A stretch of DNA of 42,569 nt from an uncultured Lachnospiraceae bacterium (lineage in GTDB: Bacteria > Bacillota > Clostridia > Lachnospirales > Lachnospiraceae). Where the stretch lies: positions 18,638-61,206 of the forward strand of contig CAJUFL010000020.1 in the NCBI GenBank assembly GCA_910585605.1, given 5' to 3'. The translations under genes and the position numbers were made by a program. A model generated the notes under the pieces. That model was given only the letters and a program-made list of their open reading frames with translations, was not told the DNA's origin and searched no databases. Every line of letters begins with the position of its first letter. Position 1 is the stretch's first letter. Below, piece by piece: positions 33,841-41,854 of this stretch.

Positions 33841-35028
33841 ATGTCAAAAGCTAAGTTTGAAAGAACCAAACCACATTGTAACATTGGTACAATCGGACAC
33901 GTAGATCATGGTAAAACTACTTTAACTGCAGCTATCACAAAGACTCTTCATGAGAGATTAGGTACTGGTGAAGCTGTAGCATTCGAGAATATCGATAAGG
34001 CTCCGGAAGAGAGAGAAAGAGGTATCACAATTTCTACTGCTCACGTTGAGTATGAGACAGAGAAGAGACATTACGCACACGTAGACTGTCCAGGACATGC
34101 TGACTATGTTAAGAACATGATTACCGGTGCTGCTCAGATGGATGGTGCTATCCTTGTTGTAGCTGCTACTGATGGTGTTATGGCTCAGACAAAGGAGCAT
34201 ATCTTATTGTCTCGTCAGGTAGGTGTACCTTATATCGTAGTATTCTTAAATAAGTGTGATATGGTAGATGACGAAGAGTTAATCGAATTAGTAGAGATGG
34301 AAGTAACAGAGCAGTTAGAGGAGTATGAATTCTCTGATTGTCCTATCATCAAGGGTTCTGCTCTTAAAGCTTTAGAGGATCCTACAAGTGAGTGGGGAGA
34401 CAAGATTTTAGAGTTAATGAGTACTGTAGATGAGTACATTCCAGATCCTCAGCGTGCAACAGATCAGCCATTCTTAATGCCTGTAGAGGACGTATTCACA
34501 ATTACTGGTCGTGGTACTGTTGCTACTGGTAGAGTAGAGCGTGGTGTGTTACACCTTAATGATGAAGTAGAAATCATCGGTGTTAAGGAAGAGACACAGA
34601 AGACTGTTGTAACTGGTATCGAAATGTTCCGTAAGTTATTAGATGAGGCTCAGGCTGGTGATAACATCGGTGCTTTGCTTCGTGGTATCCAGAGAACAGA
34701 TATCGTTCGTGGCCAGGTTATTTCTAAGCCAGGTACTGTAAAGTGTCACAAGAAATTTACAGCTCAGGTTTACGTTTTAACTAAAGACGAGGGTGGACGT
34801 CATACTCCATTCTTTAACAACTATCGTCCACAGTTCTATTTCAGAACAACAGACGTAACTGGTGTTTGTGAGTTACCAGCTGGTACAGAGATGTGTATGC
34901 CTGGTGATAACGTAGAGATGACTATCGAGTTGATTCATCCAGTAGCTATGGAGCAGGGTCTTACATTTGCTATCCGTGAGGGTGGACGTACAGTAGGTTC
35001 AGGTAGGGTTGCTACTATCATTGAGTAA
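33841..35028 (+). CDS. tuf: Elongation factor Tu
   Basis: A 395-aa GTPase that delivers aminoacyl-tRNA to the ribosome. P-loop GHVDHGKTT, switch region RGITISTAHVEYET, DCPGHADYVKNM, NKCDMVDD and the closing GRTVGSGRVATIIE are all intact. The start follows AAGGAGGAA. The last 17 codons also occur at 41859-41909 with the same residues but many synonymous differences. Near the 3' end the present gene uses TCA and the rare AGG, whereas the displaced copy uses TCT and CGT like the tuf body. I infer that the current 3' end was donated by an integrated element, leaving the protein unchanged. Confidence 0.98.
   Translation: MSKAKFERTKPHCNIGTIGHVDHGKTTLTAAITKTLHERLGTGEAVAFENIDKAPEERERGITISTAHVEYETEKRHYAHVDCPGHADYVKNMITGAAQMDGAILVVAATDGVMAQTKEHILLSRQVGVPYIVVFLNKCDMVDDEELIELVEMEVTEQLEEYEFSDCPIIKGSALKALEDPTSEWGDKILELMSTVDEYIPDPQRATDQPFLMPVEDVFTITGRGTVATGRVERGVLHLNDEVEIIGVKEETQKTVVTGIEMFRKLLDEAQAGDNIGALLRGIQRTDIVRGQVISKPGTVKCHKKFTAQVYVLTKDEGGRHTPFFNNYRPQFYFRTTDVTGVCELPAGTEMCMPGDNVEMTIELIHPVAMEQGLTFAIREGGRTVGSGRVATIIE
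34974..35028 (+). repeat. Left attachment region (attL) in the 3' end of tuf
   Basis: 55 bp from CCGTGAGGGTGG to the tuf stop aligns without gaps to 41855-41909. The first 12 bp and the last 18 bp are identical; differences between are synonymous. Left of the 12-bp block the two loci are unrelated, so the exchange point is most simply placed in that block. Confidence 0.7.
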
Positions 35029-35063
35029 TCTTTGATTTAGAACCAAATATTATTAAAAGAACC

Positions 35064-35100
35064 CCGCAATCCTTTGTTTTTCAAGGGGTTGCGGTTTTTC
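35064..35100 (+). terminator. tuf terminator (element-side)
   Basis: A 13-bp stem (35064-35076 with 35082-35094, three G-U) has a 5-nt T-rich loop and is followed by TTTTTCTTTT. If the att model is right it belongs to the incoming element and replaces the native one now at 41953. Confidence 0.9.
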
Positions 35101-35153
35101 TTTTGGGAAAAAGAAGTACAAACAAAATTTACAAAAGATAAAATAAAAAATGA

Positions 35154-35176
35154 GTGGTTCTAATTTGGTTCTAAAA
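35154..35176 (+). repeat. Subterminal integrase-arm-like site, left
   Basis: Two copies of TGGTTCTAA lie 11 bp apart, about one helical turn. The 23-bp site matches 41734-41756 at 22 of 23 positions. Placement near both element ends is typical of arm-type sites of tyrosine recombinases; this role is inferred. Confidence 0.6.
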
Positions 35177-35316
35177 ATGGAGATAATGATAGAGTTTGGC
35201 AAAAATTTACATATAATGAGAGTGAAGAATAAAAGGCAATTGAATATTGAATAATAGATTGTGAAGTGCTATAATTAATGCACTATCAGATCTATTTTAT
35301 AGAAAGGGTGAAAAAT

Positions 35317-35676
35317 ATGTGTTTCTACATTGGAATTGAGGATTTAGCTGCAAATGCTTTAATAGAGTCAATGCGTAGAGCGGAAAAAACATTTTTGACC
35401 TATAAAGAGATAGAAAATTATGGTTCAAGAGTTGTTGAACTTTTAAATGAAAAGGGCGAAAAAGCGGTTTTGATTTTGTCCAGGGAAAGTACAAATGCTT
35501 TATTTAGAAATTATTCGGATTTTTTCCAAGAGAAAAACGTAAAAGGAGAAATGGGTATTGAATTAAAGAAAGAGGTTACTTTAGAAAATTTGATAAACCA
35601 GTTTAGAGGCTATTTGGCTTTAGATGTTTTGATGGCATTTGTAAATGAAAATTCTGTTCAGGCATTGGGGGTATAG
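35317..35676 (+). CDS. Small partner protein upstream of the HD phosphohydrolase
   Basis: A 119-aa soluble alpha/beta protein (MCFYIGIEDL, LLNEKGEKAVLILSREST, closing in a helix DVLMAFVNENSV). ATG 35317 is chosen because GAAAGGGTG precedes it; the longer frame has no ribosome site. The stop is 6 bp before the TTG start of the HD gene, so translation is probably coupled and the products made together. I recognise no family or catalytic motif. By context it could regulate, sense for or bind the HD enzyme. It opens the cargo of the tuf-inserted element. Confidence 0.65.
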   Translation: MCFYIGIEDLAANALIESMRRAEKTFLTYKEIENYGSRVVELLNEKGEKAVLILSRESTNALFRNYSDFFQEKNVKGEMGIELKKEVTLENLINQFRGYLALDVLMAFVNENSVQALGV

Positions 35677-35682
35677 TAGGCG

Positions 35683-37302
35683 TTGAAAGAGTATAAACGA
35701 TTAAAAGATCCAATTTATGGATATATTAGTATACCGACGCAATACATGAATGGAATTATTGATACTGCTTGTTTTCAAAGATTGCGGAGGATAATACAGA
35801 CGAGTTATTCTCCGCTTTATTCGTCTGCTGTGCATAACAGATTTGTACATTCTATGGGAGTGTTCCACTTAGGAGAAATTGCATCTACTCAAGTTATTAC
35901 TGAAATTGAAAAGAAGTATCAATTTGAGTTTGATGTAAAAAGAATTGGTGAGATATTTATGATGGCATGTTTATTACATGATGTAGGGCATGCTCCATTT
36001 TCTCATACTGGTGAAGAATTCTATCTAGATGATGACAAGAAATTTACGGGAATTCATAATAAATTAATTGAAGTTGTTTCAGCAGAAAAATTTGCTGGAG
36101 ATGTGCCACAGGAGAAGACAGCAGCTGCAGCTCCACATGAGATAATGAGCTCGATAGTTGGACTTATTTTATTTCCAAACTTCTTTTATAATGAAAATGA
36201 ACGTGAGTTTTTTGCAAGATGTATCACTGGATATAAGTATTCTGAAAAAAGTGATGAGAATGATATTCGTAATTGCTTTATTCGATTACTAAATTCAAAA
36301 GTAATAGATGTTGATAAATTAGATTATCTAATAAGAGATGCGTATATAACAGGATTTGATACTGTTAGTATAGATTATGAAAGACTGCTAGGTGCATTAA
36401 CCATTGTAAAAACAGACAGTGGGTATGAGTTAGCATATTATAAAAATGCAATTAGTGTAATTGAAAATGTTGTGTACGCTCATGATGCAGAACGCAAATG
36501 GATACAAAGTCATCCTACTGTTATATACGAAACATACATATTACAGCACATAATAGGTCATTTGTGTACACAGGTAAATGCATTAGGTAAGAACCTCTTT
36601 AGTTTGGAATCTTTGTTGAATGAAGGACAAGAATTCAAAGAAAATGTTAAAGTGAGCCTTATGAGTGATGACGATATTATTTATCTGATGAAAAATGTTT
36701 TTCCGAATGAATTGAGTGCTGAATATTTTAGACGCATTGACAGACGCCATCCGGTATGGAAATCAGAAGCAGAATACAAGACATTTTTCTTAGGGAAAAC
36801 GTCAGGTGGTGAAATTCTTAAGGAATTTGAAATTGCAATGGCGGCAACAGCAAAATATTTAGGTGGACGTTCGGATATTTGGACAATTAATAAAAAACTG
36901 GTTGATATAATTCAAGCAGAACTTGCAGAAATTGATAATCAGGATTTAGATGATATGTCTAAAGCAGTTCAGAAGAAGGATAAAGAAAGAATCTTGAAAG
37001 TGATTAACTGTTTGCACAAATATGCTTCTGAAAAAAACATGAAATGTGATTTTATTATCATTAAGGCTACTCAGTTTAATAGTAGTTTTGGTAAACCTGA
37101 TTTTTCAGATACAAACATATCATTTCCTATAGGAGATGGAGAAGAAAAAGTTGCCAAAGTTGGAGAAATTGTATCTTCACTAAGTGCAAAAGGTAAAGAC
37201 AGAGATGATTTTTTCTATCTGTTTTACAAGAGAGATGATAGTAGCGACATTGAGCTGGAAAGTCAAGAATTATGCAGAATTTTAATAAGAGAATTTGTAT
37301 AA
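35683..37302 (+). CDS. HD-domain phosphohydrolase (COG1078/dNTPase-like)
   Basis: A 539-aa protein. The N-terminus KRLKDPIYGYI, QRLRRI and the H...HD...D metal set (His56 in HNRFVHSMG, His99-Asp100 in LLHDVGHAPFSHTGEEF, later Asp in DVDKLDYLIRD) identify the SAMHD1/EF1143-type HD family, whose members hydrolyse dNTPs. The start is a TTG at 35683; the next in-frame ATG would remove the conserved N-terminus. The C-terminal third (about 400-539) is charged, helical and unfamiliar. Gene context (mobile element, small coupled partner, flanking repressor) differs from a housekeeping dNTPase. A role in anti-phage nucleotide depletion is possible but inferred. Confidence 0.85.
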   Translation: MKEYKRLKDPIYGYISIPTQYMNGIIDTACFQRLRRIIQTSYSPLYSSAVHNRFVHSMGVFHLGEIASTQVITEIEKKYQFEFDVKRIGEIFMMACLLHDVGHAPFSHTGEEFYLDDDKKFTGIHNKLIEVVSAEKFAGDVPQEKTAAAAPHEIMSSIVGLILFPNFFYNENEREFFARCITGYKYSEKSDENDIRNCFIRLLNSKVIDVDKLDYLIRDAYITGFDTVSIDYERLLGALTIVKTDSGYELAYYKNAISVIENVVYAHDAERKWIQSHPTVIYETYILQHIIGHLCTQVNALGKNLFSLESLLNEGQEFKENVKVSLMSDDDIIYLMKNVFPNELSAEYFRRIDRRHPVWKSEAEYKTFFLGKTSGGEILKEFEIAMAATAKYLGGRSDIWTINKKLVDIIQAELAEIDNQDLDDMSKAVQKKDKERILKVINCLHKYASEKNMKCDFIIIKATQFNSSFGKPDFSDTNISFPIGDGEEKVAKVGEIVSSLSAKGKDRDDFFYLFYKRDDSSDIELESQELCRILIREFV

Positions 37303-37333
37303 AAAAGAGATCTAGAAAACCTAGGTCTCTTTT
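37303..37333. terminator. Bidirectional terminator
   Basis: AAAAGAGATCTAG (37303-37315) pairs with CTAGGTCTCTTTT (37321-37333). It serves the HD gene and the convergent XRE gene. Confidence 0.88.
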
Positions 37334-37339
37334 GGGGTT

Positions 37340-37813
37340 TTAAATATAATCATCAATCGGTACATTAAACTGTTTCAATGTATCCTCCAGCCACACATGA
37401 TACTCATCCTTATCCTTCATCCCGGACGCCGATTCTTCATTGACTTTATTCCAATCCGGAATAAAGGTGGCTATCTGGGCATTTTTTATATCCAACGACA
37501 AATGAGCCATGAGCTGGTTATCCTGTTGAGAATAGGTAGTATTTCCTTTAATGGAAATACCTCTTCTATCCAAGTCTATCAGTACAGAAAGTAAATCTGC
37601 AAATGTTCTAACTGTTGCTGTTTTTGGAGCAGCAACCTTTAATTCTAACAAGTTCTTCATAGTAATATTTAAAACATCACAGAATTTAACAATAATTTCT
37701 GCCGGAGGTTTGCTGTATCCATTTTCGTAATTGGAGTATGAGGAATTGGATACAACGAGCTTAATTGCCATGTCACGCTGGCTGATACCGGTGTTGGTAT
37801 GTACTGTTTTCAT
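37340..37813 (-). CDS. XRE-family regulator of the element, possibly frameshifted at the start
   Basis: 157 aa from ATG 37813: helix-turn-helix (about 5-58, GISQRDMAIKLVVSNSSYSN) and a C-terminal domain ending VPIDDYI, a layout common in element repressors. The start is doubtful. A better ribosome site (GGAGG) precedes ATG 37847, which opens MRLSEYLEVGK, a natural lead into helix 1, but it is out of frame by one base at a run of six A (about 37814-37819). Either translation begins at 37813 with the weaker GTAGGA site, or a one-base loss in the run has damaged the gene. It faces the xis-like gene and may control excision. Confidence 0.75.
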   Translation of the reverse strand: MKTVHTNTGISQRDMAIKLVVSNSSYSNYENGYSKPPAEIIVKFCDVLNITMKNLLELKVAAPKTATVRTFADLLSVLIDLDRRGISIKGNTTYSQQDNQLMAHLSLDIKNAQIATFIPDWNKVNEESASGMKDKDEYHVWLEDTLKQFNVPIDDYI

Positions 37814-37989
37814 TTTTTCCTACTTCTAAATATTCACTAAGTCGCATAATGTAATCCTCCTTTTTAGATACTTTAGCACGTGAAAAAATCAATGTAATGA
37901 TTATGGAAAGCAAATAAATCATATTGATAAGCACAGAAATGTGTAATAATACAAGAAATACGAAACCGATATGGGAGGGGGAATAGCGA

Positions 37990-38187
37990 ATGCAGAAAAA
38001 TTATATGATGAATGCCAATGATGTGGTAAATGAACCTGGCGTTTCTAATGGGCATGCATATAAACTGATTAGACAGTTAAATGAGGAATTAGAGACATCA
38101 GGATATTTAACTGTATCCGGCAAAATTCCAAGAGCATTTTGGGTAGAGAAGTTCTATGGATATCAGAACACTGTGCAGACAGCATAG
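37990..38187 (+). CDS. Excisionase-like small DNA-binding protein
   Basis: A 65-aa protein with one winged-helix or MerR-like DNA-binding motif (MNANDVVNEPGVSNGHAYKL, then IRQLNEELETSGYLTVSGK and FWVEKFYG). Proteins of this size and text usually sit just before tyrosine integrase genes in clostridial elements and act as recombination directionality factors. Here too the integrase fragment begins 8 bp after the stop. The start has a GGGAGGGGG site. The role is inferred from context and motif. Confidence 0.7.
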   Translation: MQKNYMMNANDVVNEPGVSNGHAYKLIRQLNEELETSGYLTVSGKIPRAFWVEKFYGYQNTVQTA

Positions 38188-38195
38188 GAAGGGTG

Positions 38196-38465
38196 ATGAG
38201 AAGAATGCCGACGTACAAAGATGAGCAAAGAGGTACTTGGTACTGTCAGTTTTACTATGAGGACTGGCAGGGTATGAAAAAGAAGAAACAGAAGAGGGGA
38301 TTTAAAACCAAGAAAGAAGCATTGGAGTGGGAAAGTAATTTCAAATTATCTGCAAATGATACAGAACCAAATAACAGCATTGTTACCCACGCAAGTAATA
38401 TTTATAATCTTGCGAATAATCCATACAAGAAAGTAAAAAAAGATGGGAAAGGCTGCTGTGGATAA
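38196..38465 (+). pseudogene. int: Integrase N-terminal fragment
   Basis: An ATG at 38196 (or 38205) opens RRMPTYKDEQRGTWYCQFYY, then DWQGMKKKKQKRGFKTKKEALEWE. This is the arm-site-binding (AP2-like) N-terminal domain of tyrosine recombinases. After about 55 residues the text departs from integrase and the frame stops at 38465. The SAM-like core-binding and catalytic domains (R...HxxR...Y), about 300 residues, are absent from the window. A deletion that fused the start of int to unrelated sequence is the simplest explanation. The remnant could still bind arm sites as a competitor, but that is speculation. Confidence 0.75.
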
Positions 38466-38619
38466 AATTGATTTCTGGACAAAAGCGGATGATTTTGAGC
38501 ACGTAATACAGTATGTTGGGATAGATAAGATTGATACGATTGTGATAAACGCAAGGGAACGGGAACAAATTGCAGAGAGCAGGAAACAGCATAACAGGGT
38601 ATATGGAATGAGCAGATAA
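38443..38619 (+). CDS. Small 58-aa ORF after the integrase fragment
   Basis: ATG 38443 opens MGKAAVDKIDFWTKADDFEH and runs to a TAA at 38617, overlapping the integrase fragment by 23 bp in another frame. The protein is charged, soluble and helical with a beta-like centre (YVGIDKIDTIVINARE). No good ribosome site precedes it. It may be a real small gene or the 3' part of one joined to the integrase by deletion. Family unknown. Confidence 0.4.
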   Translation: MGKAAVDKIDFWTKADDFEHVIQYVGIDKIDTIVINAREREQIAESRKQHNRVYGMSR

Positions 38620-38635
38620 GAAAGGACTGATTAAA

Positions 38636-39007
38636 ATGATGAATAATAGAAATTGGGGCGGACAGTATTCTATGGAAAATGTCGTAGGCTGTGAGTACAA
38701 CATGGATAACGGTTATGTGGAGGTTTATTATTCAGACGGTAATGTTTTGCGATTGAAGTGTGAGGAAATAGAAGCCAATCTGCACTCGACAGAACAATCA
38801 CTTGCAAAGCTGCATAAGTTGTTGGATGACAAGCCGATTGAATATGTTGCAATGGCATTGTCGGGAGAACTGCAAGCCTATTGTGACATAGAGGCGGATA
38901 TGGTAAAGAGTATGTTCGGCAACATTGTTCAAGGTTATCTAAAGCAGGGATACAATAAGGCTATGGCGGAAGCACTGGCGAGAGAATTTTTCAGGTATGA
39001 AAGTTGA
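38636..39007 (+). CDS. 123-aa element protein of unknown function
   Basis: A soluble protein. A beta-rich N-terminal half (VVGCEYNMDNGYVEVYYSDG then NVLRLKCEE) is followed by helices, ending YNKAMAEALAREFFRYES. It is acidic and lacks a signal or membrane segment. It begins with ATG ATG and only a weak AAAGGA site. Its stop overlaps the upstream region of the next gene, so the two are probably cotranscribed and coupled. Proteins of this shape are frequent as unknowns in clostridial integrative elements; I cannot give a function. Confidence 0.65.
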   Translation: MMNNRNWGGQYSMENVVGCEYNMDNGYVEVYYSDGNVLRLKCEEIEANLHSTEQSLAKLHKLLDDKPIEYVAMALSGELQAYCDIEADMVKSMFGNIVQGYLKQGYNKAMAEALAREFFRYES

Positions 39008-39015
39008 GAGATGGT

Positions 39016-39333
39016 ATGACAGATACAGAAAAGAAAGTAATGGTGCGGTTATGCACAAAAATTTTGACACAAACAGATCTATATGAAACGGATATGGAAG
39101 TACGGGATTTAGTAGATTGGATATGTGTTTCAGAGCAAATGAAAGAGAATAACAATAAAATCAGCAGTCTGACAGGGGAATACAAGCAGATAGAGTCGGA
39201 GTGCCGAGAGGGTATCAGAGAAAAATTAGAACGTATGAAAAAGCTGTGTGAGGAACGGAACAGTTTGTATGAGAAGCAGAATGAGTTGAAGGGGCAGAGG
39301 GAGAAGTTGGAGAGGAGCTTTGTGAGGCAATAA
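39016..39333 (+). CDS. Coiled-coil element protein, paralogue of the 42201 remnant
   Basis: About 105 aa from ATG 39016 (a TTG at 39004 overlaps the previous gene by 4 bp). After a helical start (MTDTEKKVMVRLCTKIL) the rest is a long charged coiled coil (EQMKENNNKISSLTGEYKQI, then ERMKKLCEERNSLYEKQNEL). The same C-terminal text appears, broken by stops, at 42201-42426 (KELCKECNKLYEKQNDLK). So this is a family carried by related elements in the region. Function unknown. It is followed by a terminator at 39347, so it closes the 37990-39333 transcript. Confidence 0.65.
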   Translation: MTDTEKKVMVRLCTKILTQTDLYETDMEVRDLVDWICVSEQMKENNNKISSLTGEYKQIESECREGIREKLERMKKLCEERNSLYEKQNELKGQREKLERSFVRQ

Positions 39334-39346
39334 AAAATATAAGAGT

Positions 39347-39377
39347 AAAGGGCAGGCAAACATAACCTGCCTTTTCC
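39347..39377 (+). terminator. Terminator
   Basis: AAAGGGCAGG (about 39347-39356) pairs with CCTGCCTTTT (39366-39375), followed by CC. Confidence 0.8.
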
Positions 39378-39393
39378 TTAGTGATATTTTATG

Positions 39394-39413
39394 ACATGGT
39401 GCTAGCACCATGT
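39394..39413. promoter_or_regulatory. Perfect 20-bp palindrome
   Basis: ACATGGTGCTAGCACCATGT is exactly self-complementary with no loop, just after the terminator. It may be a regulator binding site. The rest of 39414-39650 is AT-rich with no gene or clear promoter. Confidence 0.5.
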
Positions 39414-39650
39414 AGGAGATGAGCAGTTAAGGAATGATATTCTGAATAAATTGGTTGTAATAAGACGCTTAACAAAGTTCGAAAAAATATAGTTGGGGAT
39501 ATAGTTGCATTTGTATATGCAATTGCGAAATTATGACCGTTGTGATATACTTGTTCTCAGAAATGTGCTGTAGTGGGTTATGAGTAGTGAATTAGTATTG
39601 ATGTTTACGGAATCTGGTTTTGTTATACGTATTCAAAGGAAGGAGAATTT

Positions 39651-39998
39651 ATGGGGAACAAAGGATATTATATTCGGATAACAGAAAAGGATGGACTATA
39701 TTATTTCCAATTATGGTATCGAGGAAAACAAGAGATGGGAAATTCTATAGGTTGTAAATCCGTTGAAGAATGTAAAAAAAGGTTGCTTCAATTCAAAAAA
39801 ATTCTGTCTACGACTAACATAACTGAAAATGAAAAATTTGTGAAGATTCATCAGTTAAATGTCAGGCAATATATTTATCGGTTTTATGATGAAAAAGGAA
39901 ATATTTTGTATACCAGCAGAAGCATAGAAAAGAAAAAGAATTGTCAAAACTCAATGGAGAGTACATGTAGAAATTTGGTGGATGCAGATAGCAAATAA
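39651..39998 (+). CDS. YegP/DUF1508-like small protein
   Basis: A 115-aa protein with two similar halves: YYFQLWYRGKQEMGNSIGCK followed by a helix, and YIYRFYDEKGNILYTSRSI followed by a helix. This beta-strand, turn, Ser-containing strand, helix plan resembles the duplicated DUF1508 (YegP) domain, whose function is not established. The resemblance is by eye. The start follows AAGGAAGGAG. The gene stands alone, with 237 bp before it and 50 bp to the next start. Confidence 0.5.
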   Translation: MGNKGYYIRITEKDGLYYFQLWYRGKQEMGNSIGCKSVEECKKRLLQFKKILSTTNITENEKFVKIHQLNVRQYIYRFYDEKGNILYTSRSIEKKKNCQNSMESTCRNLVDADSK

Positions 39999-40048
39999 TA
40001 TTTGTTTCTATTGATATAGAACTAATGGATTAAATGGGAGGAAGATTG

Positions 40049-40297
40049 ATGGGGACTTGGTGGATAATTTTGGCAGTAGTTATAGCAGTCTGCGTGAATG
40101 CAGTAGGGGCATTCTTTATGAGAAACGCAGCTATCGAGAAAGGCTATGGTGATGATATTCACGCTTGGGCAGTTTGCTTTTGGTTAGGGATTTTTGGATA
40201 TCTGTATGTAATTGCTCTGCCTGATAAAATTTTGCAGAGCCAGAATCAGCAGATTATTGATTTGATGAGAGGTGAAAAAAATGAACAAATGTCCTAA
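40049..40297 (+). CDS. Small membrane protein
   Basis: 82 aa. ATG 40049 is chosen for GGGAGG at 7 nt. There are two hydrophobic segments (about 4-24 and 41-60), with a charged loop between (RNAAIEKGYGDDIHAW) and a cytoplasmic tail. Its 3' end overlaps the next gene by 17 bp, so the two are coupled. The text is like the short membrane proteins often paired with zinc-ribbon membrane proteins in Firmicutes. Function unknown. Confidence 0.65.
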   Translation: MGTWWIILAVVIAVCVNAVGAFFMRNAAIEKGYGDDIHAWAVCFWLGIFGYLYVIALPDKILQSQNQQIIDLMRGEKNEQMS

Positions 40298-41048
40298 TTG
40301 CGGAAAAACAATATCTGAATATGTGACTACATGTCCACACTGTAAGGCGGAAATAAAGCCGGGATTGTCAAATGTGGAAAGTACAAAAATATTTGCACGT
40401 AAATATTCAGGTAGTGCTGTAAGTGAAATTATAAATTTTATTATTCCATCAATAATAATGCTGCTTATTATGATTATTCAAGAAACTGTGAACAAATCCG
40501 TCTTAGGAAATATAGGAACGAATGCCGTAGATGCATATGAACTTTGCCAGAATAATATGGGTATCTTTAAGCGGTTTATAATCCTGCTGGTTGTGTTTAT
40601 CATATGTGGTATTGTTACTAATGTAATATTAAAGAATTTTGGGGATAAGAAGGTAATTCGAATTATAATAGGTATCGTAGGAATTATTGTATGTACTAGC
40701 ATATTAGTGTCAACGTGTGTAACCCCAAATGTTGGTGGAAGAGAAGATTTGATAGGCTATGTAAGAGTGCTAATAAGAACTATGGGCATGTTTTGTGGCT
40801 TATCTTATAGCTTTGCAGTTGTAAGTATGAATTATTTTCTCGTTCAAAAGAATTATGTAATGGCTATAGTAGAAGCACTACTGACAGTTGTTCTATTCAG
40901 CGTTGGTTCTTTTTTGTGTGTTAATGTACTTATGTTAGGCATGAATGGTATTTATAATATGATTACGGTCGTTGCTGTGATGGTAGTTGCCATTGTGCCA
41001 ATATTTATAATTCCAAAGAAAAACCATAAAATAACAGTTGATAAGTAA
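40281..41048 (+). CDS. Zinc-ribbon polytopic membrane protein
   Basis: 255 aa. ATG 40281 follows AGAGGTG. A two-CxxC zinc ribbon opens the protein (CPNCGKTISEY, CPHCKAEI; Cys at about 3, 6, 17, 20). About six membrane helices follow between 50 and 250 (for example IIMLLIMIIQE, FIILLVVFIICGIV, IVGIIVCTSILVS). It overlaps the preceding small membrane protein and probably forms a complex with it. Stand-alone zinc ribbons on membrane proteins often serve as protein-docking modules. No transport motif is recognised. Confidence 0.7.
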   Translation: MNKCPNCGKTISEYVTTCPHCKAEIKPGLSNVESTKIFARKYSGSAVSEIINFIIPSIIMLLIMIIQETVNKSVLGNIGTNAVDAYELCQNNMGIFKRFIILLVVFIICGIVTNVILKNFGDKKVIRIIIGIVGIIVCTSILVSTCVTPNVGGREDLIGYVRVLIRTMGMFCGLSYSFAVVSMNYFLVQKNYVMAIVEALLTVVLFSVGSFLCVNVLMLGMNGIYNMITVVAVMVVAIVPIFIIPKKNHKITVDK

Positions 41049-41090
41049 CGACATTTGCGTTACGATATTCTTTGGAAGGAGATGAATGTA

Positions 41091-41393
41091 ATGGAAAAAT
41101 CAACAACATTAAATTTAAGAGTAAATCCGACTGTTAAACAGCGTGCAGAAGATGTTTTATCACGCTTGGGAATACCGATGTCAACAGCTATTGATATGTA
41201 TTTAAATCAAATTTCTTTGACTGGTGGAATACCTTTCACAGTGACATTGCCAAAAGCACCACAGCCTATCAATGCAGATTTGATGACAACGGAAGAAATT
41301 CATGCACAGCTCCAGGAAGGTTATGATGATATAAAAGCTGGAAAGGTGCAGGATGCAGCAACAGCATTTGCAAAGTTTAGGGAGAATCACTAA
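41091..41393 (+). CDS. relB: RelB/DinJ-family antitoxin
   Basis: 100 aa. ATG 41091 is chosen for AAGGAG at 8 nt; ATG 41082 is in frame. The ribbon-helix-helix N-terminus (TTLNLRVNPTVKQRAEDVL, then GIPMSTAIDMYL) binds the operator. The central proline stretch (PFTVTLPKAPQP) is typical of RelB/DinJ, and the C-terminal part wraps the toxin. The toxin gene follows after 2 bp, the standard order. The pair sits at the right end of the tuf-inserted element and could stabilise it. Antitoxin breakdown, toxin release and autorepression are family knowledge. Confidence 0.9.
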   Translation: MEKSTTLNLRVNPTVKQRAEDVLSRLGIPMSTAIDMYLNQISLTGGIPFTVTLPKAPQPINADLMTTEEIHAQLQEGYDDIKAGKVQDAATAFAKFRENH

Positions 41394-41395
41394 TT

Positions 41396-41713
41396 ATGAA
41401 GCAATATACAGTACAGATTACAGATAAAGCGTTAGCTGATATGGAAGAAATTTACACTTATATTGCTGAACAGCTTTTTGCGCCAGAAAATGCCATAGGA
41501 CAATATAACAGGATCGCAGAGGCAATACAGAACTTGAATGTATTTCCGGAACGTGTACGGATTATGGAATCTGAACCGGAACATACAATGGGACTGAGGC
41601 AACTTCCAATAGACAATTTCTCGGTATTCTATGTTATTGAAGATAGCTGGGTAGTAGTTACGAGAGTGTTGTATAGTGCGTCAGATATAAGCAGGAGATT
41701 ATTAGAAAGATAA
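41396..41713 (+). CDS. relE: RelE/ParE-family toxin
   Basis: 105 aa of the RelE/ParE fold: an N-terminal helical hairpin (ALADMEEIYTYIAEQLFAPE), then a beta sheet with MGLRQLPIDNFSVFYVIED and VTRVLYSASDI. The LRQLPI...F.VFYVI...V.V.RVLY series is the family core. RelE cuts mRNA on the ribosome, whereas ParE poisons gyrase; the sequence alone does not decide between them. It starts 2 bp after the antitoxin stop and is probably coupled to it. It appears complete. Confidence 0.88.
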   Translation: MKQYTVQITDKALADMEEIYTYIAEQLFAPENAIGQYNRIAEAIQNLNVFPERVRIMESEPEHTMGLRQLPIDNFSVFYVIEDSWVVVTRVLYSASDISRRLLER

Positions 41714-41733
41714 CTTTTGAATATAAAGGATGT

Positions 41734-41756
41734 GTGGTTCTAATATGGTTCTAAAA
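41734..41756 (+). repeat. Subterminal integrase-arm-like site, right
   Basis: This counterpart of 35154-35176 has one mismatch: two TGGTTCTAA motifs 11 bp apart, same orientation. It lies 99 bp inside the right tuf duplication. The rest of 41714-41854 is AT-rich. Confidence 0.6.
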
Positions 41757-41854
41757 TATCTTAAAACTACAAAAACGACATGAAAATATGAATAATATAA
41801 GTCAAAAAAGCTAGGAAAAGTGTATAAAAACACTATAATTTTGTTCCCGCCGAA

